Shown here: piece by piece, positions 1 to 7,981 of the stretch | Position numbering within the stretch: the stretch's first letter is position 1 | Layout of the letters: each line of letters opens with the position of its first letter | Assembly (NCBI RefSeq): GCF_900110955.1 | Contig: NZ_FOFR01000010.1 | Span: 219,839-283,838, forward strand | Length of the DNA: 64,000 nucleotides | Source: Lentzea xinjiangensis | GTDB taxonomy: Bacteria; Actinomycetota; Actinomycetes; Mycobacteriales; Pseudonocardiaceae | Direction: 5' to 3' | Made by a program: the position numbers and the translations under genes | The notes under the pieces: model-generated | Told to the model about the DNA's origin: nothing | The model's input: the letters and a program-made list of their open reading frames with translations, nothing else | Databases searched by the model: none

Positions 1-1041
1 AATGCGGACCTGCTCGAACTCCCGGTAAGCCCGGCGCAGGTCCACCACGCCGCCGTGGGTGTGGAGCCGGAAGCGGTGGCCGAGCTCGACGGCGTCCTCC
101 AAGGCCTGGCAGGCACCCTGGCCGAGGTACTGCAACATCGGGTGAGCGGCGTCGCCGGTCAGCACCAGCGGGCCGTTGACCCAGGTCGTCGCGGGCTCGC
201 GGTCGAACATCGCCCAATGCCGCGCGCGGCCGATCCGGGCCACCGCTTCGCGCACCGGCCGGCATGCGTCCTCGAAGGCCTCGTCGAGCTCGTCGTGGCC
301 TCCCCACGTCCCCGGCTCCAGCCCGGGCCGGTACCGGCGACTGCGGAAGACCGCCACCTGGTTGTACAGCTCGCCGCGGCGGACCGGGTACTGCATGAGG
401 TGCATCCCGGGGCCGACCCACAGCAGGACCGACGTGTCGTCGGCGGACCGGCCGGCTCGCTCCCGGGTGACGGTGCCGCGGTAGGCGACGTACCCGTTGC
501 AGATGGTGTCGTCGTCGACGACGTGCCGGCGCAGTGCGGAATGCAGTCCGTCCGCGGCGATCACGGCCGCGGTCTCGTAGCGCGTGCCGTCGGTGCACAC
601 CACCGTCGCGCCGTCGGCGCGCAGGTCGACATCGGCGACCGTGCGGTTGTTCTCGAGCGTGATCAGGGGGTGTCTGCGGCAGTGCTCGACCAGCTTCTCG
701 AGCAGGTCGTGCCGGTGCAGGACGAGGTAGGGATAGCCGTAGCGCCGGACGAACGCGGGTCCGAAGTCGAGCGTGGTCAGGCGCCGCCCGGTGCGTGCGT
801 CCACCATCACCGCCCGCGCCGGTGCGACGGCGAGCGGCAAAATGTCCTCCAGGACCCCGAGGGCGTCGAGGGCGCGGCTGGCGTTGGGGCCGAACTGCAG
901 GCCGGCCCCGATCTCGGCGAACTCGGGCGCCCGCTCGACGAGGTGAACGCGCTGACCGCTCCGGGCGAGGGAGAGCGCGGTGGCCAAGCCGCCGATGCCG
1001 CCGCCGACCACGAGTGCGGGGATGTCGCGGTGGCCGGTCAC
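1..1041 (-). CDS. FAD-dependent aromatic monooxygenase (3-hydroxybenzoate 6-hydroxylase / salicylate hydroxylase type), C-terminus off window
   Basis: Open reading frame running off the left edge, so only about 347 N-terminal residues are present. The N-terminus carries the FAD-binding Rossmann motif VVGGGIGGLATALSLARSG followed by an acidic strand end (VHLVER). The second FAD motif GDAAHPMLQYLGQGACQALE lies about 290 residues in, as in group A flavin monooxygenases. The GTG start at 1041-1039 overlaps the stop of the upstream gentisate dioxygenase gene (GTGA), so the two are translationally coupled. Family knowledge: these enzymes hydroxylate hydroxybenzoates with NAD(P)H and O2. The gentisate dioxygenase partner makes formation of gentisate the natural guess; the exact substrate cannot be read from sequence. 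Confidence 0.9.
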   Translation of the reverse strand, partial: MTGHRDIPALVVGGGIGGLATALSLARSGQRVHLVERAPEFAEIGAGLQFGPNASRALDALGVLEDILPLAVAPARAVMVDARTGRRLTTLDFGPAFVRRYGYPYLVLHRHDLLEKLVEHCRRHPLITLENNRTVADVDLRADGATVVCTDGTRYETAAVIAADGLHSALRRHVVDDDTICNGYVAYRGTVTRERAGRSADDTSVLLWVGPGMHLMQYPVRRGELYNQVAVFRSRRYRPGLEPGTWGGHDELDEAFEDACRPVREAVARIGRARHWAMFDREPATTWVNGPLVLTGDAAHPMLQYLGQGACQALEDAVELGHRFRLHTHGGVVDLRRAYREFEQVRI

Positions 1042-2132
1042 TCGCCCGCACCGGTCAGCTGTGCGGTCACTCCGCCGTTCCCGCCGGTGGTGAGGTTCTG
1101 CGTGCGCATCAGGCCGAGGGCCTCGAGCACGGGTGCGTCGCTGGTGCTGAAGACGTCGATCTCGGTGCCGGCGTGCACCGCCCACGGTGTCCAGGACGGA
1201 ACGGCGAAGATGTCACCGGGCTCGGCGGCGAACCGCCGCGCCCCGATCCGGATCTCACCGGAGCCGTGCAGCACGCACAGCACGCGTCCGCCGGTCTGCC
1301 TGAGGGTGTCGGTCGCCATTCCCGCCGGGACACGGCTGATCTCGCACCGCATCGTCGGCATGACGTCGCCGCCGCGGACGGGATCGCTGTACCGGAGGGT
1401 GGCGTACCGCGACCCGGTGACGTCGAGCAGTGCGGCCAACGCGCGATCGGTGTCCGCCCAGCGGTAGGCGAGCAGCGGTGATCGGTGTTCGGGCAGGGCG
1501 GGGCCGTCCACGGGAACGAGCCCCGGACCCCCGCCGAACCACCTCTCGGAGGCCGAACGGGAGCCGGTCCGGCCGTCCTGCCCGTCCGGACCCTCCTCGA
1601 AGAACACGGCGTCCAGGGCGGAGACGATCGGGAGGTCGAGGACGTCCAGCCAGATCATCGGCCGGTCGCCGGGGTTGTGGTGCTCGTGGAAGGTCCAGCT
1701 CGGCGTCAGGATCAGGTCCCCGGCACCCATGTGCAGGGGGTCCCCGTCGACGACGGTCCAGACCCCCTCGCCCTCGACGACGAACCGCAGGGCTGAAGGC
1801 GTGTGCCGGTGAGCGGGCGCGACCTCGTTCCCCCGCAGGTGCTGAACGGCCGCCCACAGCGTCGGCACCGCGTAGGGCGCGCCGCCGAGCCCGGGGTTGC
1901 AGCAGGCGAGCACCCGGCGGTCGCCCCCGCGGTCGACGGGCACCAGATCACCGGCGCGCCGGCCCAGCTCGCGAAGCTCCCGGCCCGGCCACCGGAAGGG
2001 GATCGCCCGGGTCCGCGGTTCCTCGGTGAGCAGGCCGGACAGCTCCCACAACGGCTGCAACGACTGTTCGGCGAGCTGTGCGTACAGCCCGTCGAGCTCG
2101 TGATCGGCCGCACTGAACTGCCGTGTGGTCAT
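1038..2132 (-). CDS. gentisate 1,2-dioxygenase (bicupin)
   Basis: 364-residue bicupin. It opens the aromatic ring of gentisate to maleylpyruvate using Fe(II). The first cupin shows the histidine cluster AHRHTPSALRFVVEGEG and later the FHEHHNPGDRPMIWLDVLDLP stretch (as EHHNPGD...WLD), typical of the family; the second cupin (GDIFAVPSWTPWAVH) is more diverged. The start is placed at the ATG 2132-2130 because GAGGGAAG precedes it at good distance; an upstream extension to 2243 would run through the promoter region. It is the first gene of a minus-strand pair with the flavin monooxygenase, which starts inside its stop codon. An inverted repeat at 2150-2167 sits just upstream and is the likely operator. 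Confidence 0.9.
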   Translation of the reverse strand: MTTRQFSAADHELDGLYAQLAEQSLQPLWELSGLLTEEPRTRAIPFRWPGRELRELGRRAGDLVPVDRGGDRRVLACCNPGLGGAPYAVPTLWAAVQHLRGNEVAPAHRHTPSALRFVVEGEGVWTVVDGDPLHMGAGDLILTPSWTFHEHHNPGDRPMIWLDVLDLPIVSALDAVFFEEGPDGQDGRTGSRSASERWFGGGPGLVPVDGPALPEHRSPLLAYRWADTDRALAALLDVTGSRYATLRYSDPVRGGDVMPTMRCEISRVPAGMATDTLRQTGGRVLCVLHGSGEIRIGARRFAAEPGDIFAVPSWTPWAVHAGTEIDVFSTSDAPVLEALGLMRTQNLTTGGNGGVTAQLTGAGE

Positions 2133-2149
2133 CTTCCCTCCGCGCCATA

Positions 2150-2167
2150 TAGTCCGTACACGTACTA
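2150..2167. promoter_or_regulatory. imperfect palindrome upstream of gentisate operon
   Basis: TAGTCCGTACACGTACTA reads as inverted half-sites TAGTnCGT and ACGnACTA. It lies 18 to 35 bases before the dioxygenase ATG, where an operator would block transcription. Inference: site for the adjacent tandem MarR protein. Confidence 0.5.
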
Positions 2168-2276
2168 ATTTAAGGTCACTGTAGGTTGGCGTGTGAAGCA
2201 TGACAAGGGAGGGCACAGCAGGGAGATCGAAGAGCGAGATCATCCGTATGCGGAACGAACTCGGCCGGTTGGCCCG

Positions 2277-3200
2277 TCAGGCTCCCGGCGGAACGTCGTC
2301 GTCGAAGGCGAGCGTCTTCAGCCCGTCGAGGAACGCGGCGCGTTCCGCGCTCGACCGGAGCGGTCGCAACAGGCGTTCCTGGACGCGCCGAACCGCGGGC
2401 GTGAACTCCGGCAGATCGTCGCGGACCAGGTCCGTGAGGCTGAGGAGGCGACGCCGTGCGTCCGCCGGGTCACGGGTGCGGGCGATCCAGCCTCGCTTCG
2501 CCAGCCGCGCGACGATGTCCGTCATGCTCGACTTGTCGAGCGACGCCAGCTCGCCGACGGTGCTCTGGTCGGCACCCTCCGGGCGGGCACCCAGCACGCT
2601 GAGCACCGCGTACTGGGGTGCTGTCAGCGCTCGGCCGACCTCCTCGCCCCACGCCGCCGTGTGCCTCTGCTGAGCGCGCCGGATGAGGTGCCCCGGCGTG
2701 CTTCCGAGAAGCAGGACCTCCTCCTCCGTCGACCCGGCGACCGGAGGCGCTCCGTCATAGGCGACCAGTTGCAGCGCCGCGAGAAACGCGGGGACGGCCT
2801 GCGGCGCGAGCGGCGCGAGCAGGCGCTCCTGGACGAGCCCGGCGCGCCGGGTGACTTCGCCGAGCGCTGTGCGGGCAACAGGAGTGAGGCGCAGCGACTT
2901 GCGGCGCCCGTCAGCGGGGTCCTTGGTGAACCGGAGCCAGCTCAGCTCTTCGAGCCGGGCGACGATGTCCGCCGTGCTGGACTTGTCCAGCGACGCGCGC
3001 CGGCCGACCTCTCGCTGATCCAGTCCGCCATCACCGCCGATGGCGCTGATCACCGCGTACTGCGGGCCCGTGATGGTGCCGTCGAACTCGCGGCTCCAGA
3101 GCTGGGTGTGGCGCTGCTGCACGCGGCGGATCAGATGGCCGGGCGTCTCCTCGAGGGCGAGGAGCAGGGTGCGGCCTCCTGTCGCCGCGAGATCCGGCAC
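2277..3200 (-). CDS. tandem (two-domain) MarR-family regulator
   Basis: One polypeptide of about 307 residues made of two complete MarR winged-helix domains. Both halves start with the same motif, PGHLIRR(V/A)QQRHT, followed by (T/A)PQYAV(I/L)S, then SLDKSS(T/M)(A/T)DIVARL as recognition helix, then DPAD(G/A)RR wing. MarR proteins are normally one 140-160 residue domain acting as a homodimer, so this looks like a covalent pseudo-dimer. GTG at 3200 is preferred over GTG at 3209 because GGAGG lies directly against the latter but 9 bases from the former. It lies upstream of, and on the same strand as, the gentisate genes. An aromatic acid ligand is plausible; not visible. Confidence 0.88.
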   Translation of the reverse strand: MPDLAATGGRTLLLALEETPGHLIRRVQQRHTQLWSREFDGTITGPQYAVISAIGGDGGLDQREVGRRASLDKSSTADIVARLEELSWLRFTKDPADGRRKSLRLTPVARTALGEVTRRAGLVQERLLAPLAPQAVPAFLAALQLVAYDGAPPVAGSTEEEVLLLGSTPGHLIRRAQQRHTAAWGEEVGRALTAPQYAVLSVLGARPEGADQSTVGELASLDKSSMTDIVARLAKRGWIARTRDPADARRRLLSLTDLVRDDLPEFTPAVRRVQERLLRPLRSSAERAAFLDGLKTLAFDDDVPPGA

Positions 3201-3346
3201 TGGAGCCACCCTCCGTTCGCCCGGCTGCTTGTGCGAAGCGGCCGCCTCCGCGTGCGGACGATAACACCGTCATGGCGATCCATCGTGTGCATGCCGTCTG
3301 TCGGGTCGGTCGCCGGGCTGTGAAACCGTGAGCCGCAGGTAGGACA

Positions 3347-3976
3347 TCACTCCGCGGGCTCACCCTGATCCGGTTGCTCGGTTCCCGGTGCTCCGTTCGA
3401 CCAGCCGGAAAGTATCGCGCGAAACGCCTGCTCGGCGAGCTTCCTGGCCCGCTCGTTGCCGACGGTGCCGAGGTGGCCGAGCGAGGCGATTCCGTACAGC
3501 GTCCCCCACACGATCTCGCAGGCCTCGTCGAAGTCGGTCAGCACCACATCGTGCTCGCTCGCCCAAGAGGCGAGTTGTTCTCTGAGGACTTCGGTGCCCG
3601 GTTCCGCCGCACGCCGGCGTTCGTCCGCATTCACCGTGGCGTCGTTCATGACCTGGAAGAGGTACGGGTGCTCACCGGCGAACCGGACGTACTCGGACGC
3701 CAGCCGCAGCATGCGCCGGTCGATGTCGGGCTCCCCGGAGGCGAGCCGGATGTCGTTCAGCAGAAGCTGGTAACCGCGCGTGACCAGCTCCAGCACGAGT
3801 TCGTCCTTGCCGGCGAAGTACTGGTAGACGATGGGTGCGGTGTACTCGATCTCAGTCGCGATGCGCCTGATGGTCAGAGCCGCCACCCCCTCGGACTCGA
3901 GGACGTGCAGCGCGGTTTCGATGATCCGTTCACGGGTGCGCGCTCGTTCGAGGGCCCGCCTCGTGCTCGTCGCCAT
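3347..3976 (-). CDS. TetR/AcrR regulator with WHG-type C-terminal domain (paralogue 1)
   Basis: 209 residues. The N-terminal HTH is ALTIRRIATEIEYTAPIVYQYFAGKDELV; the C-terminal ligand domain contains EIVWGTLYGIASLGHLGT, the signature of the WHG subfamily. Divergent from the Dabb-domain gene at 4099. The shared gap holds two identical 15-bp palindromes (4050-4064, 4068-4082). A clear paralogue lies at 46084-46680 with related boxes in the same 18-bp arrangement, so the two regulators probably recognise the same DNA. Effector unknown. ATG at 3976 is the first start in frame before the conserved RERIIETALHVLE helix. Confidence 0.92.
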   Translation of the reverse strand: MATSTRRALERARTRERIIETALHVLESEGVAALTIRRIATEIEYTAPIVYQYFAGKDELVLELVTRGYQLLLNDIRLASGEPDIDRRMLRLASEYVRFAGEHPYLFQVMNDATVNADERRRAAEPGTEVLREQLASWASEHDVVLTDFDEACEIVWGTLYGIASLGHLGTVGNERARKLAEQAFRAILSGWSNGAPGTEQPDQGEPAE

Positions 3977-4049
3977 GGTCGTCGCTCGCTTTCAGTGGAG
4001 TGCTCGCACCCTAGACGCCACCTTGACAAGGGTGTGAAACCATGCATAG

Positions 4050-4082
4050 TCTAACGACGTTAGAAGATCTAACGACGTTAGA
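4050..4082. promoter_or_regulatory. duplicated TetR operator TCTAACGACGTTAGA x2
   Basis: Two exact copies of the 15-bp palindrome TCTAACGACGTTAGA at 4050-4064 and 4068-4082, centre-to-centre 18 bp, between the divergent TetR gene and the Dabb gene. Such paired sites bind two TetR dimers. Two related boxes with the same 18-bp spacing precede the paralogous TetR at 46.7 kb. Confidence 0.8.
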
Positions 4083-4098
4083 AAATGAGGCGTGAGCA

Positions 4099-4503
4099 AT
4101 GATCTACCACATCAACCGAGCCACCCTGAAGGCCACGGCGACGCCCGAGCAGATCGAGGTGGCGCTGGAGTCCTGGCGCAACCAGGGCCGGTCGAACCCC
4201 GCCGTCAAGTCGTTCGTGGTGGGCCGCGACCACGGAGGCGACTTCGAGTACAGCGCGGTGTTCGCCGTGGAGGACCTCGACGGGCTCTTCGCGTACCTGA
4301 CGCATCCGTCGACTTACGAGTCCGACCGCATCGGGCTGCACCTGGCCGAGCGGCTCGACATCTTCGACATCAGCGATGACGACGACCCCGAGCTGAGCTC
4401 CAAGATCCAGGAGCTGCATCGGCGCCGCAACGAGCACAACCCCGAGGTCGCCGCGATGATCGCCGAAGTGCCGACCTTCGTCGGCGCGGGCCTGGAGGAC
4501 TGA
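4099..4503 (+). CDS. Dabb (dimeric alpha+beta barrel) domain protein
   Basis: 134 residues. The body (IYHINRATLKATATPEQIEV, later FEYSAVFAVEDLDGLFAYLTHP) fits the stress-responsive A/B barrel fold: an N-terminal strand with a central His, a helix, then the conserved YxxVxFEDxxALxxYxxHP-like segment. Proteins of this fold are small dimeric enzymes or ligand carriers, some acting on polyketide or quinone-like substrates. Here there is an unusual acidic linker (DDDDPEL) and an extra C-terminal helix. It starts 16 bases after the second operator box, so it is very likely repressed by the divergent TetR. The actual reaction is unknown. Confidence 0.75.
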   Translation: MIYHINRATLKATATPEQIEVALESWRNQGRSNPAVKSFVVGRDHGGDFEYSAVFAVEDLDGLFAYLTHPSTYESDRIGLHLAERLDIFDISDDDDPELSSKIQELHRRRNEHNPEVAAMIAEVPTFVGAGLED

Positions 4504-4532
4504 CCGGCTCACCCCGGACGGTCGGCGATCGA

Positions 4533-4566
4533 GGCGTCGTGAACGCCCAGGAGCGTTCACGACGCC
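4533..4566. terminator. hairpin terminator after Dabb gene
   Basis: Perfect 14-bp stem (GGCGTCGTGAACGC at 4533-4546 pairing with 4553-4566) with a 6-base loop, 30 bases after the Dabb stop. No U-tract, as is common in high-GC actinomycetes. Confidence 0.7.
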
Positions 4567-4698
4567 GAACGCGGTTCGACGAAACCGCGGGCTGCCCGAT
4601 CGAAGTCCACTGAGGACTCTTGCGCGTCACGCGCGACGATCGCGCTTCACGAGGTCCTGCTCCCGCATCAATCCCGTAGGTCATCCTCCGCCGGTTCA

Positions 4699-4716
4699 CA
4701 CCTGTGAGCACAGGTG
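4699..4716. promoter_or_regulatory. perfect inverted repeat CACCTGTG-AG-CACAGGTG
   Basis: 18-bp dyad with 8-bp perfect arms ending 18 bases before the ATG of the medium-chain dehydrogenase, in operator position. No regulator gene is adjacent, so the cognate protein is unknown. Confidence 0.55.
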
Positions 4717-4734
4717 GCAAGTCAAGGAGTCACG

Positions 4735-5772
4735 ATGAGCGTCACCTCCACCACCGAGATCGTCCTGCCGGGTGTCGTCGAGCCTGCCGGCCTGCGGGTC
4801 CGGGTCCGCGACCTGCCCGCACCGGAAGAGGGCCAGGTCGTCCTGCGCATGGACGCCACGGGCGTCTCGTTCGCCGAGCAGCAGATGCGGGTGGGCAAGT
4901 ACTACGACCAGCCCGCATTTCCCTTCGTGCCCGGCTACGACGTGGTCGGCACGGTCGTGGGAACAGGGCCGGGCGTCGACCGCGAGCTGCACGGGAAGCG
5001 GTTCGCCGTGGTCACCAAGGTCGGTGGGTGGTCGAGCCGGCTGATCGTCGAGGCCGCGGACCTGGTGCCGGTGCCGGAAGGCCTCGACGCCGCCGTGGCC
5101 GTGGCCGTGGTCCTCAACGGCGTCACGGCGTGGCAGATGATGTACCGGGCCGCGAAGGTGAAGCGCGGCGACACCATCGTCGTGCTGGGTGCGAACGGCG
5201 GCGTCGGGTCGACGTTGGTGCAACTGGCCCGTCACGCCGGCATCAGGGTGATCGGCACGGCCTCGGCCCGCCACCACGACGCCGTCCGGGAGCTCGGCGC
5301 CATTCCCGTCGACTACCGCGACCCGGCCATGTACGACAAGATCCACGAACTCGCGCCCGACGGCGTAGATGCGGTGTTCGACCACGTAGGTGGCCCCACG
5401 GTGCAGGACTCCTGGCGACTGCTGCGCCGCGGTGGTGCGCTGATCAGCTACGGCTCGGCCGCGACGAAGAACGAGCCGGGAAACGCGTCGCTGCCGGTGC
5501 TCAAGGTGTTCGGCCGCCTGATGGTCTGGAACGCCCTGCCCAACGGCAGGCGCGCGAGCTTCTACAACTTCTGGGCCGGCAGGCGATTCCGCCCGGCCGG
5601 GTTCCGCGCCCGCCTCGCCGAGGACCTCACGCAGGTGCTGCGCCTGGTCGAGGCCGGTGTGCTGACGCCGCGCATCGCCGCGCGCTTCCCGTTGCCGGAG
5701 GCCTCTGCTGCGCTGGCGCTGGCGGAGTCGCGAACCGTGCTGGGCAAGGTCGTCATCGTCGCGGAACCGTGA
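4735..5772 (+). CDS. medium-chain dehydrogenase/reductase, quinone oxidoreductase-like
   Basis: 345 residues. GroES-like N-terminal half (GVSFAEQQMRVGKYYDQPAFPFVPGYDVVGTV) and Rossmann half with VVLGANGGVGSTLVQLARHAG, the NADPH-binding motif. No catalytic or structural zinc ligands are apparent, so it belongs with zinc-free enoyl/quinone reductases acting on activated C=C bonds. ATG 4735 chosen because AAGGAG sits 5 bases upstream; a GTG at 4714 lies inside the dyad. It is followed by a membrane protein gene (5863) on the same strand with 90 bases between, probably one transcript. Substrate not deducible. Confidence 0.88.
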   Translation: MSVTSTTEIVLPGVVEPAGLRVRVRDLPAPEEGQVVLRMDATGVSFAEQQMRVGKYYDQPAFPFVPGYDVVGTVVGTGPGVDRELHGKRFAVVTKVGGWSSRLIVEAADLVPVPEGLDAAVAVAVVLNGVTAWQMMYRAAKVKRGDTIVVLGANGGVGSTLVQLARHAGIRVIGTASARHHDAVRELGAIPVDYRDPAMYDKIHELAPDGVDAVFDHVGGPTVQDSWRLLRRGGALISYGSAATKNEPGNASLPVLKVFGRLMVWNALPNGRRASFYNFWAGRRFRPAGFRARLAEDLTQVLRLVEAGVLTPRIAARFPLPEASAALALAESRTVLGKVVIVAEP

Positions 5773-5862
5773 ACGGACCACGCCGCCAGGGGCCCCGGAC
5801 GGGCCCGCGCAGCCTTGTGACAAGTGTGCTCGATTCGCTCATCTGACTTCCAGGAGATCCCC

Positions 5863-6453
5863 ATGATCAACGTCGTTGCCGCTCGCGCCACAGCCGGCGC
5901 CCGAACCGGCGAAGTCGACAACCGGGCCGCCTACCTGGGCTTCGCATTCGCCTACGTCTTCGGCCACGGCGCCGCGTTGCTGTCCAAGGCGGACCTCGTC
6001 ACCATGCCGTCGTGGTTGCCGATCGCGTTGTTGGCGACGGGCATCCTCACCGGAGTGACCTTCGCGATGACCGCGTCGCTGCGCGCCCAGCGGTTCGCCT
6101 CCGAAACGCGCCGACGAGCCGAGAAGCTCGTTGGCATGGCCTGGGTGACCGGTTTCACCGCGCTGGCCTTGGTGATCACCGGCTTGAGCACGGTGTTCGA
6201 CAACCCGGACCTGCAAACCGTGCTCTGGCCCGCCGGTTCAGCCATCGTCGTGGGCCTGATCTACATCGCAGAGGGCGCCATCCGCGGCAACGTCCTGCAC
6301 TACAACCTGGGCACCTGGCTCGCGCTGGTCGCCGCGGGCGCGCTGTTCGTCTCGGGGCCCGGCTTCTTCGGTGTGCTGACCGTGCTGGGCGGCGGTGCCT
6401 ACCTGCTGGCAGCGTTCCTGGAGCGCCGTCGCCTGAGGACCCCTGCCAGGTAG
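5863..6453 (+). CDS. polytopic membrane protein of unknown function
   Basis: 196 residues with about six hydrophobic segments, starting at YLGFAFAYVFGHGAALLSKA, and a basic tail (LERRRLRTPAR). AGGAG precedes the ATG by 7 bases. No enzymatic motif seen. Downstream of the medium-chain dehydrogenase in the same orientation, so it may supply transport or membrane anchoring for that enzyme; this is context only. Confidence 0.75.
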   Translation: MINVVAARATAGARTGEVDNRAAYLGFAFAYVFGHGAALLSKADLVTMPSWLPIALLATGILTGVTFAMTASLRAQRFASETRRRAEKLVGMAWVTGFTALALVITGLSTVFDNPDLQTVLWPAGSAIVVGLIYIAEGAIRGNVLHYNLGTWLALVAAGALFVSGPGFFGVLTVLGGGAYLLAAFLERRRLRTPAR

Positions 6454-6720
6454 AACTTCTACCGGCTGCGGCCCGAAGCGCATACCTGTGCGCGGCGGAT
6501 CCTGTGTCACACCCACGCCCGACTCACCGCCCTGGCAGGCGTTCCTGCGCTGTTTCGACGCTCACCCGACGCGGCCGACCGCTGGACCTGGCTGCTGCTG
6601 ACCGCCTGCACCCAGCTCCGTCTCGCCCGCGACCTCGCCATCGATCTGCGCCGCCCCTGGGAGGAACCCCGGCAGGACCAGCGGCTGAGCCCTTCACGAC
6701 CCGCGAGGTGCCTGCCGAAA
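6454..6720 (+). pseudogene. C-terminal remnant of a transposase
   Basis: Frame 1 from about 6454 reads without stops through DAADRWTWLLLTACTQLRLA and DLAIDLRRPWEEPR, then LSPSRPAR. This resembles the C-terminal end of a widespread actinobacterial transposase family, where a DRWTWL..A..QLRLAR..A.DLRRPWE pattern is followed by LTPARVRRGF. There is no start, no catalytic core and the tail is scrambled, so only a scar remains. Identification is from memory of the family pattern. The remaining bases to 6800 show nothing else. Confidence 0.5.
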
Positions 6721-6800
6721 CGGAGGCGGCGCCGACGTTGCCAGGATGAAGATCTGAGAAACCGATGCGAGGCAACGCCGAGGAAGGCTGCTGAACTCGT

Positions 6801-7082
6801 TCATCGACGTCTGACGGGCCGACGCGTGGTGAGTTGCGGCGCGGCCACCTTCAAGCCCCATGCGGCGAGTGCGATCAAAATGCCGATGCCGCCGAACGCG
6901 GAGCCCAGGTGGAGACCGGTGAGGGCCAGGAAGCTGCCGCCGATCATGCTCACTGTGGCGATCCTCTTGAGGCGACGGGTGTTCGTGTCCTCAGTGCCGC
7001 GGATCTTCTGCACGAACTCGGGATCGGTGTGCTCCAGAAAGCCCTCGAGTTCTTGGAGCGCTCGCTCTTCGCGGTCGTTCAC
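6801..7082 (-). CDS. DUF3040 membrane protein
   Basis: 93 residues. N-terminal LSxxEER-like helix (NDREERALQELEGFLEHTDPEF), a short basic segment, then two transmembrane helices (MIGGSFLALTGLHLG and GGIGILIALAAWGLK): the DUF3040 layout, common in actinomycetes and of unknown function. The GTG start 7082-7080 overlaps the stop of the upstream acetyltransferase gene (GTGA), so the pair is coupled. Confidence 0.8.
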   Translation of the reverse strand: MNDREERALQELEGFLEHTDPEFVQKIRGTEDTNTRRLKRIATVSMIGGSFLALTGLHLGSAFGGIGILIALAAWGLKVAAPQLTTRRPVRRR

Positions 7083-7912
7083 CTCTCGGGCTCCCACAGC
7101 CACGTGGTGCGCTCGTACATGGTCTGGAAGCCCTGACGCTGCAAGTTGTGCAGCGAGGGGTTGTGTTCTCCGGGAGCCTCTGCGCCCGTCTCCGCCACAG
7201 CCCACCGGCAGCCGGCGGCTCGGGCGGCGCGCAGACGTGCGGTGATCAACGCTGACTGCGCGCCCCGCTGGCGGTGATCCGGCAGCGTCGCCCCACCGAA
7301 CATGTCGGCGCAGTCGCCGTTGAACCACACACTTCCGACCGCGATGATCCGGTCGGACTGCCACACCGCGTACTGCTCCCAGCCGGGTGCGCCCACGCAG
7401 GCCTCGGCGACTTCGAGCATTCCGGGTTTCGCCAACCCGAACGTGTTGATCATGACCTCGGCGTACTCGCGGGCGTGCTCCGGCCCGACTCTGCCGACGT
7501 GCAGGCCGTTGTCCAGCCCTGCGAGGCCATCGGCGGCATCGAGTGCGGACTTCACCTCTGCGCCCAGCTTGACGAAGGTGGGTCCAGCGGTGAGGTCGTG
7601 CTCCTTGCAGATCGTCTGCCAGTCATCGGGCCGGAGGGGCGGCGCCACCATGAAAGCCGCCTGCGGCACGCCCTGTTCGCGGAAGAAGCCGATGAAGGCG
7701 GTGATGTCGTCCGTGCCGAGAGGTTCGCCGGTACCGACCCTGTTGACCATGAACGAGGGGAAGCCGGCGAGGGTCGTGCCCAGGGCGGCCCCGCGCCGCA
7801 GGGACGAGATTCCCATGGCCTCGCGGTGATCAGGCGACGAGCTGCCGCTCCACGCCGCATAGGCACCGACTTCCGTCATCTCGGCCAGGCCGGTGGGCAC
7901 AGTGGTGGTCAT
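7079..7912 (-). CDS. GNAT-family N-acetyltransferase
   Basis: 277 residues. The C-terminal half has the acetyl-CoA fold: VGSVWFNGDCADMFGGATLPDHRQRGAQSALITARLRAARAAGC, with a Q/RxxGxxA-type loop (HRQRGAQSAL) before helix 3 and the terminal Asn/His segment HNLQRQGFQTMYERTTW. The N-terminal half is a diverged GNAT-like segment. ATG 7912 has GGGAG 6 bases upstream. Acceptor unknown. Coupled to the DUF3040 gene downstream. Confidence 0.8.
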   Translation of the reverse strand: MTTTVPTGLAEMTEVGAYAAWSGSSSPDHREAMGISSLRRGAALGTTLAGFPSFMVNRVGTGEPLGTDDITAFIGFFREQGVPQAAFMVAPPLRPDDWQTICKEHDLTAGPTFVKLGAEVKSALDAADGLAGLDNGLHVGRVGPEHAREYAEVMINTFGLAKPGMLEVAEACVGAPGWEQYAVWQSDRIIAVGSVWFNGDCADMFGGATLPDHRQRGAQSALITARLRAARAAGCRWAVAETGAEAPGEHNPSLHNLQRQGFQTMYERTTWLWEPER

Positions 7913-7981
7913 CGAATCTCCCGGGATCACGTCGGCCGTCTCCAGACCTGATTACAGCGTTGACGGTGATCTACCTGTGCT

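Noticed and set aside
55..1467. 470-residue plus-strand reading frame
   Set aside because: Antisense to the flavin monooxygenase and gentisate dioxygenase, whose motifs are unmistakable; the plus frame has no recognisable domain.
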